64,000 nt of DNA, taken from positions 8,933,611 to 8,997,610 of the forward strand of contig OZ017801.1 in assembly GCA_963969395.1 (NCBI GenBank), written 5' to 3'. This DNA is from Pseudoscleropodium purum (lineage: Eukaryota; Streptophyta; Bryopsida; Hypnales; Brachytheciaceae). Both the position numbers and the translations under genes were made by a program. Numbering within the stretch: position 1 is the first letter of the stretch; every line of letters starts with the position of its first letter. A model generated the notes under the pieces. That model was not told where the DNA came from. It ran no database searches and saw only the letters and a program-made list of their open reading frames with translations. Of this stretch, positions 46,077-59,101 are shown one piece after another.

Positions 46077-47009
46077 TTATCTCTAAGAGTCAAAATTGCA
46101 TTTTTTTTGGCAATATAGCAATTTTAGGCAACTTACTATGAATGGAGTTTTTATTTTTTTTGTTAATATTATCACACAACATGGGTTTTAGAAGTGGCTC
46201 CAAGGCCAACAATTTTCATAACTTTTGACTACATAGTTCACAAGTTGTTGCATGATTAGTTATTTTCAATGTTCAATAAGCAACCCAAAAACTTCTTAAA
46301 AAACCACTTCTTTCAAAAATAAAAAATTTGAAATTGGTTTTCTAAATTTATACATGTGTGAAAAGCTTTGAATCATTCCATTTTGATTTACAAGATGAAA
46401 GTTATGAGGTGTTCTAGTTTGCAAGTAGTTATAAATTATCTACTCAAAAATAAACTTTGGAGTCCTTTATTTAACTCAATTTTTAATATTTTTTGAAAAT
46501 AATAAAAATATATGATGTAGATTTTTTATTAGTACATTAATACCATTGGTATTGGAATTTTTTAATTTTATAATTAAATTCTTAACAATTTAGTGTTTTG
46601 AATCACTTTGTACTTCTTTTTATTTACTATTTTTTTCCTATATGTTGTGCAATTCCAAATGATCTAAAAAATTTTCAAGCATGTAGCCAACTTGCTTTGA
46701 AGAATGAGTCCAAAGAGTAACCACCATTTTGGACATTTTTTCATACAAATGTGACCTTGTGAAGTGCAACTGCCCATATTTTAACAAGGCCAAAAAAATG
46801 ATTTTTGTTACTTCAAATGTTAATATCTTGCAATCTACATGGTAGAAATTTCTGAAATTTTTTCACATATTTTCAAAATATTTTACTACAAGATTCTATG
46901 GTTACATGTATCCAAATTTTTTTTTCATCTAAAATTTAGTACTTGTATCAAAAATGGCAGTTTTGGAGCATTTTTGGTGAAAACACAGTCTCCAACCTTT
47001 AGGAGTTAA
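46077..47009. mobile_element. TTAA-type TIR element, diverged (933 bp)
   Basis: The left end TTATCTCTAAGAG is decayed; the right end CCTTTAGGAGTTAA is conserved. Internal blocks (AATATCTTGCAATCTACA, AAAAATGGCAGTTTTGG) match 35576-36778. Its left half (AACAATTTTCATAACTTTTGACTACATAG) matches the element starting at 60642. Confidence 0.6.
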
Positions 47010-48223
47010 TTTTATGATGTTTTTGTTTAGTGGATTAATTGCTTGGTGATTTAGGGTATAGAAGCTCGCAACCTTCATGAGTATAGTAGAAAGGTTAGTC
47101 AATTTATACAAGTGTGAATTGCTTCATTATTTCATGTTCTAGCCTTACAAAAAGAAGTGTGTTTGTAGGATACAATTCCTATCATGTGCCTTACCATGTT
47201 AGATTGCTGCTTCTTTTTGTTTGAGGGGTTGTTGTCTCTCAAAGAATTCAATAGGATTAAATTTTGGTTTTGCATTCTTGTCTTCGGAGGATGGGGTTTG
47301 TTGATGAGGGAAAACTTATAGGCTAAGGAGGTGAATTGGAAGTTTGTTTTCTTTATTTCATCCCTCTATGACATGAGATCCTTTTGAGTATTTGATTTTG
47401 TTCATAAGGAGTATGGTTTCCTATATTAGAGTGATATTGGAAGACTATATATATTAACTCATGCAGTGTCATTTCTAAGATGTAGGGTTTCAAAATCCAT
47501 AGGTTGAGGAGGCTAATTTGTAATCAATTTTCTATATCTAGTGCTTCTTTAACTTCAGATCCTTTGGAATATTTGAGTTCGTTTGCAAGGAATTTGGTTT
47601 CTTGCATTGAAAGCATCATAGTAGAGGATTAGGGTGGTATTAGGTGGTTTGTGAATTGAAGAGACAGATGTGTAGTTTGTATTCCGTATCTGGTTCTAAT
47701 ATGGTATGAAGATTTTATATAGTTGCAAGTTTTTAAGTAAGATATTTGATTTTCTAAGTCGAAAGGAATTATATATAGTAGAGAGTTAGAATTTAACTAT
47801 GAGCCATGGTGTGAATGGTAGAATTAATGGTGGTAATATTTTCAATCAATTTCCTATTGAGGCCAATGGAATATATGATGCCTTCGGTCTAGGATCAGGG
47901 TTTTTAGGTGCAAGACCTAAAGTTTCTTTGGAAACTTTCACCTCTAGATTGCCCCCTCCAATGGATTTATTTTCCATAGCATCCTCAACCATTGATGCAC
48001 TAGGGAATGGATTGTATAATGGGAAAGAAGATTTCACGGGCTCTCAAGCCGTGATTTTGTTCTTTGTAGAAAAACAAAGTTTCTAATTAGCCATCCCACT
48101 ACCTTTACATTCTTAAATTGTATTGTCAAATGCATAAACACAAATTGGAGTTTTATTGGATTGCATGGTTGCCTTTGCATTTGGTATATCACCATTTGAC
48201 AAAAATTCCATCACCAAGTTTTT
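47010..48223. other. AT-rich intergenic stretch
   Basis: The only notable frame is 47799-48086 (95 codons); it has no recognised domain or splice partner and is overlapped on the other strand by a similar frame. I do not call a gene. Confidence 0.4.
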
Positions 48224-48325
48224 GCCATTTAACTTGTTATTGTCAAAATCACTACTAATAAGTCTTACAATTACTTTTGATTGTAAGACTTATTAGTAGT
48301 GATTTTGACAAGCAAGTTAAATGCC
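48224..48325. repeat. Near-perfect hairpin, ~46-48-bp arms, 8-base loop
   Basis: The left arm (48224-48271) pairs with the right arm (48280-48325). The inner ~31 bp, TGTCAAAATCACTACTAATA onward, are perfectly complementary, and a 2-3 base difference lies near the ATTGTC/GACAAG position. The size and stem quality resemble either a small MITE or a small-RNA precursor. Confidence 0.85.
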
Positions 48326-49631
48326 ACAAAAATGGAATGTAAAGAAAAATTTGCCAAGTGTTTTGTCCATCAATGGACCCTTGTCACCACTCTAAAATAA
48401 TTTGTTTTTCTTTTACATTGCCATTACAACACCCACAAAGAAATCCAAATTGCCTTCTTGCCCATTTCAAAAAAATGAAAAAAAATCCCTAAGAGAATAG
48501 CCTAGAAATGAATTGCTTTAGCAATCCAATTTTAAAGGTCATTGAAATGCCCTTTCTAATCACCGTACATGTATATTGGTAGCATGTATTGTTGATTGAT
48601 GCTTATTCCTGGAGGTACACTATATTCATAACATTATTTTATAAATCAAAATTTATATAAGAATCTAAAATTAGAAAATCAACAAACTATGATTATAAGC
48701 TTAAAGTTCACATTGCTATAAAAGTATTGAAATAATGAATTTTCAAAATTTATAATAATCCTAGAAACTAAACTTAATACGATTCATTTCATTAGTTGAA
48801 TTCAACCTCAAAAAATATCATGTTTATAACTAAAATTCACATCAAGTCTAAATAGCAAGAAATGGCCCAAATTCATTACAAGGGTGAACTATGGATTAAA
48901 CATCTTCTTCATTAGAAAATTAATAGTATGACAATGAGAGAATTTGCAATATAGAATACTATTTTTTGATAATGTACTCAAACAACTTCCAAAAAAATTG
49001 GATGTAAATTTTAGTTTTTCCATTATATATCTTATAGTCTTAGTTAGATGAAGTTGTCTAAAGCCAAGGACATTTTGCATCCTCAACAACATTTTAGATT
49101 TAAATTACATTCTTGATTCTATAGTGGAGTTCTCCTCTTTCAATATTCAATTTGCAAGTTTGATAGCCTCAAAATCTATATTAGAAGTTACACTTAATCA
49201 ACTCTTGAAGATAAAATGAAGTTTTTTTTATATTGTAACCTTCAAAATTGTCTCTATATTTCTAATTTGATTAATTTAATCAATTTGCCCAAGGAAATCA
49301 CTCCTTATGATTTAAGGTATATACTTTAGTTAAGAGGGTATTTGATGTGTAGATATTTACCTTGATTATTGCATTTAATACAACCATATTCTTACATAAA
49401 AAGCTATGAGGATCATATTTCCAATACCCTATGGTTTTCGTAGATTCATTCATGTAGTTTTCTAAATGGAGCTATCTTACATATAAAATTTAAGTGTTGA
49501 GTTTTTTCCCACCCCCATCTTTCATGACAAATTTTTCCTCTTCTCTACTACATATGTGTATAGGGTATGCACTATAAAATAAAAAACAATTAAGTGAATT
49601 CAAGTGCCATTGACCATATGCTCAGTAGTTT
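48326..49631. other. AT-rich intergenic stretch
   Basis: No gene. The CTAAAATTAGAAAATCAACAAA block near 48665 recurs near 63770, so a dispersed repeat covers part of both. Confidence 0.4.
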
Positions 49632-50581
49632 TTAACCCCTAAAGGCAAATTCTCCATTGAACTAACAATTGAAAATCCACGTAGGTTTCTATGAAGTCAA
49701 TTTTAGTCAAATGTTCATGAAATTTTGAGACAAGATGTGAACATATCATATGTATCCCTTCTGGAAATATAATTTTTTCCAGTCACATGCCCAAATCAAA
49801 AGTTATGTTGCCCTTGACTTTCTTGACAATTCAGGCAAATTTGGGCATCTTTGGATCATCTTTTGCAAAAACTCTCATCAACTATTGAAATTATTCATTT
49901 ATGTAACTAAGAAATATGGTGTACAAATATTTAAAAGAAAATTAGTTCTCAAATCACATTCTAAGAGTCAAACTTTATTAGCTATGTTAGAGTGGCTTAA
50001 AAAAAAAGCATTGTCTTCTAACCTCAAATCCTATTATCTTACAATATGTAAAGTCAAAGTTCTTGAAATTTTTCCTGCATATTCCAAATATTTGTCTCTA
50101 ATTTTTCCCATTTGGATTCTAAATTAAAAAAATTCCACATTGCACAAAAAGTCATCAAAAAATGATTAGTATATTGTCAATGTACTTAACTTCCTTGCAT
50201 TGTAGGCTAATTTAGAATAAGTTAGACTCCATATTTGCTTCTAAAATTTTTCATGAGTGAACCTCACATATATATTTATGAATAGTCAAAATAATCATTT
50301 TTATGTAGAGCAAGAATCTTACTCCAAGAAGGCTCAAAGTCTATTGACCCTAGTTTGAATGAATGAAAAAAAGTTTTTTTTTTCACTTCAAACAATAAAA
50401 TCTTTCAATCCACCTAGTCAAATAGACTAAAAAAATTTACTTAAGTTTACTTAACTATTTAGTACACATTTGTATGGCTTTCATTAAAATAATAATAATT
50501 TTTTGTTTTGGACAATTCATCAAAAATTGGCAGTTTGGGGATTCTCGTCTTCTAAAACACCCTCTAGCCTTTAGGAGTTAA
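49632..50581. mobile_element. TTAA-flanked TIR element (950 bp)
   Basis: The ends TTAACCCCTAAAGGC and GCCTTTAGGAGTTAA are inverted repeats with TTAA at both edges. The right part is homologous to 36590-36778 and 46810-47009. No transposase ORF. Confidence 0.7.
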
Positions 50582-52600
50582 TGGCATTCAATACTTTAGA
50601 ACACCTAATGAAATTATTCCATGAACATCTCATTCAATATGACTATGATCAACACACTTGGCTTCAAAGATTGAAGTTAAATGGACTATAAACTCTATCC
50701 TTGTGTTGTATAATTTTTAGTTCATTGAACCCACTAAAGTAAACCTCTCCATTCAAGCTATGTGACAATTTTTGCCACTTTTGATTAATGTTTTATATTT
50801 ACATTTAATTTTTTGACAAGTACACTACTAATACTATGGTACAATCTTAGTCCATCACCTTTCATTGCAGATATTCTTGACTATGTTCATTTTATCATCC
50901 ATATAAAATTATTTTTCCACAACTATACTCATCATACTACGAAAAATTTGCATGGCCCTTATTTGTCAAAGCTAACTTATTTCCTATTACATGATGTTTT
51001 TACGTAGCCTAATTTACATAAACTAAAGTATGTAGCATTTCATAGACCTTATAGTAGCCCTACATATTATATAAAATTTTATTGCTTCAAATTAAATGGT
51101 CTCTATCTTTTAACTCATATAGTTTTTCAAAAGTCAATATTGATTTTTTTGAGTCAATTTGACTAGGAGAAAGGTAGGTAATGCAAGAAATATTCAAAAT
51201 AGGTCCAGGAAGTTTATAAACATGAGACAATGACATTATTGTATGTTGTGCACTTCATAGAGCAAGTTCATTGATTTCTCAAGTGTGAAAGAGAAGAAAC
51301 CTCATCTCTCAAGGCAAAATGTTAAGGCTTGCTTAGAATTTGTGAGAAAGTATGAGTGTTAGATTGTTGATGATTGGAGTCATATGAAATTTCCAATAGT
51401 CTTGATAGATAAAATAAATTAATAGATTTTCTTCAGATGGAAGAATTTGGTACTGGACTTGCAATCTACAAAAGCTTTCAAAGCAAATTGTTATTCCAAC
51501 AATTAAATACATGGTGATGGTTTGCTAATGGTATGAGGCTCTAAGTCTAGACATTGATGGTATAAGAATTGAAGGTCGCCTAAATCAATGTAGTTATCAA
51601 CAACTTTTGGAAGAATACTTCTATGATACAATTCAAAAGTTTTATTTAGATTTGTTAGAATTCATTTTTTAACAAGACAATGCACCTACATAGACCTCTC
51701 TTAGTATGAATTGGAGGTTTTCTATCCAACCTTGTTTCTTATCTTGGCCTACTCAATGGCCAATTGAAACATGAATTCTAGTGAACATTCATGACAGAAC
51801 GTCTCAACCCTCCACATGGTCGTTTGACTTTTGATAGATGTGCAAAAAAATCATTTTAATTTTTTTTAAATTATATATATTTAAAATAATAAATAATAAA
51901 TAATAAAATTTTAATCAAAAATCCAACGGGACACATACTTTGACTTTCATTGGCAGTTTTGTAGTGAGATAGTTTTGGTCAATACTTTCTATATTTGTAT
52001 AATTACATGCAATCAAATGGCCTTGTTTTGGTCCTGTATTTTTTTGTCATGTATAGGCAATTATGAAAAAAAAAATTAATATGATACATATTCTAACAAA
52101 ATGGATGAATACAATTGTAGTCTCATGTGAAAAAAACCTTCTCTTCTATCATTGTTGAAGATTGCAAAAGGCTTGTAGAAAGCATGCCCAAACAAGTAGT
52201 ATTTGTCATAGAAGGCAATGAAAAATAGACAAATTGTTGAATAATCATCATTTTGGGTCTTCAAAATTGTTGCAATGCATAGAGAAACTTCAATTGTTTT
52301 TCACTTCACATTGAATGCTAAATTTTTTGTTCAAATCTCAATAAATGTTTAGTACACTATATGTATTGTCTATTAAAAAATTTATTACAATTTCATTTTA
52401 CCTACATCGATCATGCTTTGAATGTAACAATTACAAATGAATCATTAGAACAATTTTGAAGGACCCTATACTCTAGGAGAGTGACGGTTGCAATTACAAT
52501 TGCCATCTCCACAAGAATATAGAGCAAATACTACCCAACCTCTGCATTGAAGTTGTGTAGGCTTCTCCATTTGGGCCATGGCTAATCACATCTAATACTA
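50582..52600. other. AT-rich intergenic stretch
   Basis: No gene or terminal repeat recognised. The part nearest 52600 may be the 3' UTR of the receptor kinase gene. Confidence 0.4.
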
Positions 52601-52665
52601 CAAAGTTGCTACTGGTTGTAGCACACCTTCAAAAGACAACTCTTACTTGAAGAGGCCATGCATGG

Positions 52666-55600
52666 CTATCGAGCTCTAACTTCGCATATCTCCACAGCAA
52701 AAGTATCACTCCCATTACTTTGTTTCCGACCACGAGATTTCCCATGGGTCCCATTCAAGAAGGACTTATTGCTCCCTTCCTCCAAGTTGCTCCCTTCTTC
52801 CAAGACACTCTCCAATCTACTTTTTGAACTTTGTGACCAAGAGCTGCTTCCTTCCTTCAAGACACTCTCAAATCCACTTCTTGAACTTTGTGACCATGTG
52901 CTATTCAACTTTCCTTCTCCTAATACATGCACTTCAGACTCCGTGTCCCCTTGCAATACAGACACAATGCGGGCCATACTGGGTCTCTTTTCTACTACAT
53001 TAGAAATGCACAAAAGACACACATTGATTACTCGTTGCATGTCTCGCACCTCGTCTTCACTCATATGAAGAGTTGGATCTACTAGGTCTAGTAGTCTATC
53101 ATCTTTGTGTAGTTGCCATACCTGCATCATGGGTGAAATCATACACCTTCTTAATTCGAGAAAAATCAAAGTCTTTTACATTCCTTGCACTATTAGTGGT
53201 GATATAATGGACCAAGTAATGTCAAAACATAGCAACAGGAATGGTAAGGAATGTTATTTCTCATAATGGGGCTATACTAAATTACATTATCAAATATAAC
53301 CTTAATGTTCAATACTTGGATCTTGCCATTTTGGTCAACCATACTCAATCAATGGTTTAGAAAGAAGTACATCATAATGCAAAAGCAACCTCACATTATT
53401 AAAAAGAAAACGTCTTTTCTCATTGAATGTGAGACAAAGATTGCCTTTTGTCCTTATATGGCCTCCATTGAGGTTATAAATTGAGACTGCAATGAGTGAG
53501 GGTGGCATGAGGAAGAATGAAGTACCCATTGGGAAAGATAAACTTGCTCCAGTGGCGCAGTGTCATCAATGTTGCGACGCCCGCTTATAATCTCCAAACA
53601 TAATACCCCAAAGCTGTACACATCCACTTTGTCGCCTAAGTTGGCCAAGGGAAGCATACTCTGGTGCCAAGTACCCTCTGCAACCATCATCGTTCACAGC
53701 GGGGTGAGCATGTTAGTGACGCAAGCATCGGAAGTGGATTAGAACTCGTTCAATTGATCCATGACAGAGGAATTGAAGCCATTAGCTGCCAGTGCCTGCA
53801 TTGGAGGTTGGGAAAGATTGAACTTACTTGGTTCCAGCAACATGCACAGTCATAATGTGACTTTGTTCATCGGGAAATAATAGAGCCAAGCCGAAATCCG
53901 CAATCTTGGGCTCCAGATTCGAGTCTAATAAGATATTTGCAGCCTTGATGTCCCGGTGGATGACTCTAGGATGAGCCAATGCGTGCAAATAATGCAAACC
54001 ACGAGCAATGCCCAAGCAAATCTTGAGCCGCGCAGGCCAGCTCGAAAGCTGACCACTCATCTCCTGCTTTTTTGATCCTATTGAGAACAGGGGAAACCAT
54101 TACAAACTGCCGGTAGTTTTACATGTGAAACCACTACAAACTGGTAGTATAAGTGTGGTGATTATGTCTGGTTATATAAATGACGGGAGCAGAAGAAGAA
54201 GCCATCATGTGAGCTAGGCGTCAATGCACAGAGCTCTGTGGAACAAACATACCGAGAAGAATTTGATCAACATCGAAATTATCCACGTACTCGTACACCA
54301 ACAGCTTTTGAGATTCACGAAGACAGCATCCTTTGAGATTCACCAGATTTCTGTGCTTCATGCCCGTGATCAGGACCACTTCATTCAAGAAGTCATCGTG
54401 GCCTTGGGCTGTTTTGACGAACAGCTGCTTCACGGCCACCACATGTCCACTTGGCAGCACACCCTGCAGATTGAATTTTACTCCAAAGTCAGCACTCAAA
54501 ATTAGGATACATGTGAGTTGTAAATGACTAAAACAATTAGAAATGGTGCTTTCCGTCCATGTGGACGGTTAATATTCGAATAAACAATGTACTGGCGCAC
54601 CTTGTATACTGCTCCATAGGCGCCCTCCCCCAACTTCATGTCTGGGTGAAAGTCTCGTGTGGCCCCCCGCAGCTCATTGTAGGAGAAAATAGTGGGCTTC
54701 ACGTCAAACTCCTCAAATTCTGAATGGCAGTCGAGGGAATTCATGTTACCAAATAAAGAGATCGTTCGAATCAAGCGAAGTCCTATGAAGAAATGCAACT
54801 AACCAGATGCGTGCATACGGCACTGTATGCATGCCCAAGGACACAAATGATTTAATTTCAGAGGTACTCACTTTGTTCGAATTGAAGTTGCAGATACCGT
54901 TTGTATCTTCGGTTCTTGATAAGTATAGCACCCACAACAATCAGCAATATCAAGACCACCGCAGCAACACTAGTAGTGGCTGAAATGATGATAATCTTGC
55001 GGTTGTCTGATTTTGCTGCAAACGAAAGATCGAAGGCAATAAGTTTTCTTTCGGTGAACAATTAGAAAATAAATTACGATGGAAAGACCTTGACAAAATA
55101 ATTACGTATTGCACTTTCACATCCGATTTGGAGAAAGGCTCTCATGTGATCAATCGTCAATCTGCGTTATACTCCAGTCATGGTACTTACGTTTTGTTAC
55201 GAAGCAGACTTGTGAACAATAGCATCTGTGGGTATCATCGTTGGAGTCAACGTGATCACAATATGGATTCCCCTGTAGTCTGCAGAATATCAGTGAAACA
55301 GTGACCATTATCAAACAAAGGAGCCTGACAAAACGAACATGACAGCATCTTAGGTATTCCACTGAATTCAGATAATTCACGGCGACAGACGAATGGCCTC
55401 AGAATTGTACTTACAGGAAGACAGTAGTCGTGTTAGCGATGATGTAAGGGTTCGAATTTACATGCAGGATGCTATTGTTTATTAAACTCAAAGTCCCCAA
55501 CTTCTCAGATGAGTTGCCAGCTGAGTTTTTATCTTGAAGTAACCCCAGTTGAAACATCTTCAAAATGTCAAGAGTTCCTGTAAGACTGTTGTTGTCTAGG

Positions 55601-58600
55601 TACCTGGCAAATACTTTTGAGGTCAGACTTGCAAGCAGAGACTCAAGTGCCATCTCATTTCCTGTCCTCACTTGATAGCCCTCAGCTGGCTAATGCCATG
55701 AATATAAAAAATGAATAGAACTCGTGCAAATTGATCTGTATCTCAGGTGTTCTAAGAATTGATGGCTAATGACCAATGACAAAATAATTTGGGTAAGTGG
55801 AACAGGGCGTGCAGCTTACAGTTCCCCAACAGAGCCAAGGCTTGAGGCATTCCAGGATGGGAGAGGACCAGCAAGTTGATTGTGAGACAAGTCCACAAAA
55901 GCCAGTGCAGCACTTGCATCCAGATCAAATATATCCACTAAGTTTGCGGTCCCAGTGAATCTGTTCCTGGCTAAATCCCTGTACCATATCAACAAATGCA
56001 GATCATGTAAACATGCTGGGCATGAAATTGTTATTGAGTCATACTAAGTTCCAAACCACTCATATTCTGAAGATTTTGCTATAGAAAGATTGAGTATAGA
56101 ATCAACCATTATTCTTAGCATGCATAGAGTGAGACTTACACATACTGTAGAGCGGAAAACCCTTTAAGATCTGGCAACGACCCCGCAAACTGATTCCCAG
56201 AGACATCCCTGCAAAATTATCCATTAACCAACTTTAGTAAAAAGTTTGATTTTCTCTCGGTCACCGACAACAGATATTTGCATCACTGTCCTTTAAACTG
56301 GACATCGGAAGTCAGCGAACTAGATAGGGTGGAGCTTACAAATGCGTCAACTGGTGCATGGGAGTGAGGTTTGGCAAAGTGCCATTGAAAGAGTTGTCAG
56401 ATATGTCCCTGAACAGTAGAAACAAGCCGATTTGTCATCAACATTGAATGAAACGCAGATCGACAAAGCTCACATGATGCAAGAATAACTGGGCATTTCG
56501 TACAAGTGAACTTTGAAACAAGAAAAAACCTAGAGATCAAACTAAGGGCCTTACAGTATTTTCAGTTCCGTTTTATTTGTAAATGCATCCACTTGGATTG
56601 GTCCATACAAAAGATTACCACCAATGTTGAGTCCTTGGAGGTAACCCATGGTCCGGAACTGTTCAAATGGATAGGGTCCTTCGAACTGATTGCCACTCAA
56701 GTCTCTGTTGAATGGGCAGAATACATTGACTGTTAGTGGAATGCATAGCTATTTCGCATTACAAGCTCAATTTGATAAATTCACCTAGTGAAGCTTTCTC
56801 TTCTTTGCAGAGTTATGTTTGCTCAGTGACTGACTCCGTCTGCGAGCTTGAGTCAATTTAGTTGGATGATATAATTCGATCTTGCGACAAGAACTTCGGC
56901 TTAAACTGTTAAGGCTCTTCAAGGATGAGACATATCACTCACAATTGCAGAAGACTCCAGAGAATTGGCAGATTTGGAATCGTGCCGTTGAAAGCATTGT
57001 CGTGAACATCCCTAAGTCAAATGCAGGCACAACTGATTCATCAGTATATTCCGTACAGCTGATGGTGTATTGAGGGAATTAATTCCCGGGGATAAATTTC
57101 CTCATTCATATCCTGGGTTCGACAAATTTACACAAGAATGATCGAAATTTCAGGGTGTGCTAGATGTGGAACTTTCAAAGATACTTGCACATTCTCTTAC
57201 AAATACTGATGTTGACAGTAATCTGGGGATACTATTTAGTATTACTTACAAAACATTTAACCACGTATCTTGGAGTTCTCGAGGGAGAGGACCAGTGAGG
57301 TTTGGATTTCCTGTCAACTCCCTGCACATATTAGTTGACATAAGTGCACAGATCAGCAATTCGAAGATAACTGCAATAGGAGAAATTAAACCCTAATAAG
57401 ACGAAAAGGTCTAAGAAGGTTCACGTTTGGTGACGTCAATTTCGTTGTATTGGTGGATATTCACGACAGTGCCTCTTTCAAGGTGGCGTCTTCAAACGTA
57501 ATTCCATAGCAGCATAGCTCAAAACTCAATTTCGTCAAAAAAGTGAAATTCCACGACTTTGGCACTTTTCAGGGAGTGCTACCTGAAAAGCAAATCTATA
57601 CCATTCCTAATTTTTGGAGTTCTTTTGAGAAATCACAATCACAATTTTTGGCTTCGGTCCCGAATCACGCCAATTTAACGAAATTGACAATTTTGAGAGC
57701 TTTCTGCAGCTGAATGTCACAATTTTGGCGCTTTCAGTTTTGACGCCTATACAACGAAATTGGCCAATGGTCAAACTTACAGTCAATTTTCATCTTAGAA
57801 ATATCTCTCATAATTTCACTTGAGACTATGATATTGGTTGTTGCAAGAACCAAAGATGTTTCAGACCAGGGCTCTTTCAAATTAATCCTGCCCCAGGTGA
57901 GGGTGAAAATTGACGGTAAGTACATCTCTCCCCCTCCTCCCGAGTGTCTAGCTTGACATATAACACCCAAAACCTGAAATTGAATTTGCTGAACTTGGAA
58001 AGGAAAACCTAATTGTGTGGTAGATAAATGAACTTACAAGTTTAAGAGATGTGTGATGTTTCCAATCTCCGGTGGCAGAACGCCCACAATCGATGCATTG
58101 GATAAAGACCTGTCCATTGACATTCCATTATTAACACAATATCGCTGTTAGTCATTAGGAGTACCTTGACAACTATTCGGAGTGTTTCTCCATATAGACT
58201 ACAGACTTTGCAATGAAGCTCCATTCTAAAAAAGACTGAACAACACCATGCTACTAAGTTCAGAATGTTCGATATCATGAGGATTCTCTACCATCTACTG
58301 GTACCAACGTCAATTTCGTTGAAGTGGCGCAATTCCGGCGCCAAAAATTGCGACATACAAGAACAGAATGGCCTAAAATCTAAAGAGAGGTATGGATCTA
58401 TGTTTCCGAACAGGTGTTCAGAAAGGTGCTAAAGTATTGGAATTCCGCCAATTTAACGAAATGGACGTTTGCTGCTGTCTTGAGAGGATGCATCCGAACC
58501 CAACTACATCGATCTTTGAGAGAGAATAGAAGTTAGAATGCTTACAAGCCAGTTACGAAAGGATCTATCACTGTGCAATTGACATCCTCACAACCAAACG

Positions 58601-59101
58601 AGCACTGCACTCCTTGCCAACTGGGCGTCTTCGTCGCGTTCGAAGTTGGATACAAGTAGTCGCAATATTTGTTTTCCGTAACATTCCAGCCTGTCAGATG
58701 CGAGGTATTCTGCCATGCTTCCCAGACTGTGTGAAGCGCTGCCTCTATAAATTACAGAGAAGAAAAAATTTCAGCAGTGAAGGCCCAGAGATAAACAACC
58801 AACTTGCTGAATCGAACTTTGGGAACGATGCAAGAGACAATTAATCAGCACTGGAAACAGCCGAAAACTCGGCAACATAAGTATCACGAGCATGGCCATC
58901 CCATCCAAAGCTAGACCAAACCCGGCCACTTCAAAAGAATCATTTCCAATTTTCAAGTTCTTGAGACGTACGTTCATCAGGATTATAAATGTACTGGAAT
59001 GTCTGATTTTGCCCTTCTACAAAACTGCCAGTGCCGAGGAACAGCAGAAGGACTGAAAGCCCCTGAAACAAAAATCGGCGCTTCACGTCCCGCGCACCCA
59101 T
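52666..59101 (-). CDS. LRR receptor-like kinase (class VIII-like), frameshifted
   Basis: Membrane receptor kinase. Exon 1 (58972-59101) encodes a signal peptide ([21 protein letters not shown]). Exon 2 (58546-58744) encodes the LRR N-cap ([20 protein letters not shown]). Then come short LRR exons of the 72-bp type (58038-58109 [14 protein letters not shown]; ~57262-57322; ~56950-57015; ~56570-56705; ~56340-56410; ~56140-56210; ~55860-55980), a Cys-rich segment (GNPYCDH...CYCSQVC) and a TM helix (~54873-55018). The kinase shows [22 protein letters not shown] (RD type) and ADFGLA. No malectin domain is visible between LRRs and TM. Near 53634 one extra base breaks the frame between [12 protein letters not shown] and [11 protein letters not shown]; splicing cannot bridge it. 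The remaining exon (~52666-53120) ends in two tandem SWSQSS.S..ESVL.EGS repeats. It could be a pseudogene, or the base may be a sequencing error. Confidence 0.88.
57433..57768. mobile_element. TIR element in receptor-kinase intron
   Basis: GTCAATTTCGTTGTATTGG on the left pairs with CTATACAACGAAATTGGCC on the right. A second internal complement (CCAATTTAACGAAATTGAC, near 57670) suggests a composite. ~340 bp, no ORF. Confidence 0.55.
58308..58468. mobile_element. TIR element in next receptor-kinase intron
   Basis: ACGTCAATTTCGTTGAAGTGG..GAATTCCGG-type termini return inverted at 58439-58468 as GGAATTCCGCCAATTTAACGA..GGACG. ~160 bp. Same family as 57433-57768. Confidence 0.55.

Noticed and set aside
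47799..48086. 95-codon plus-strand ORF
   Set aside because: Balanced composition but no recognised domain, no neighbouring exon, and an antisense ORF of similar size.
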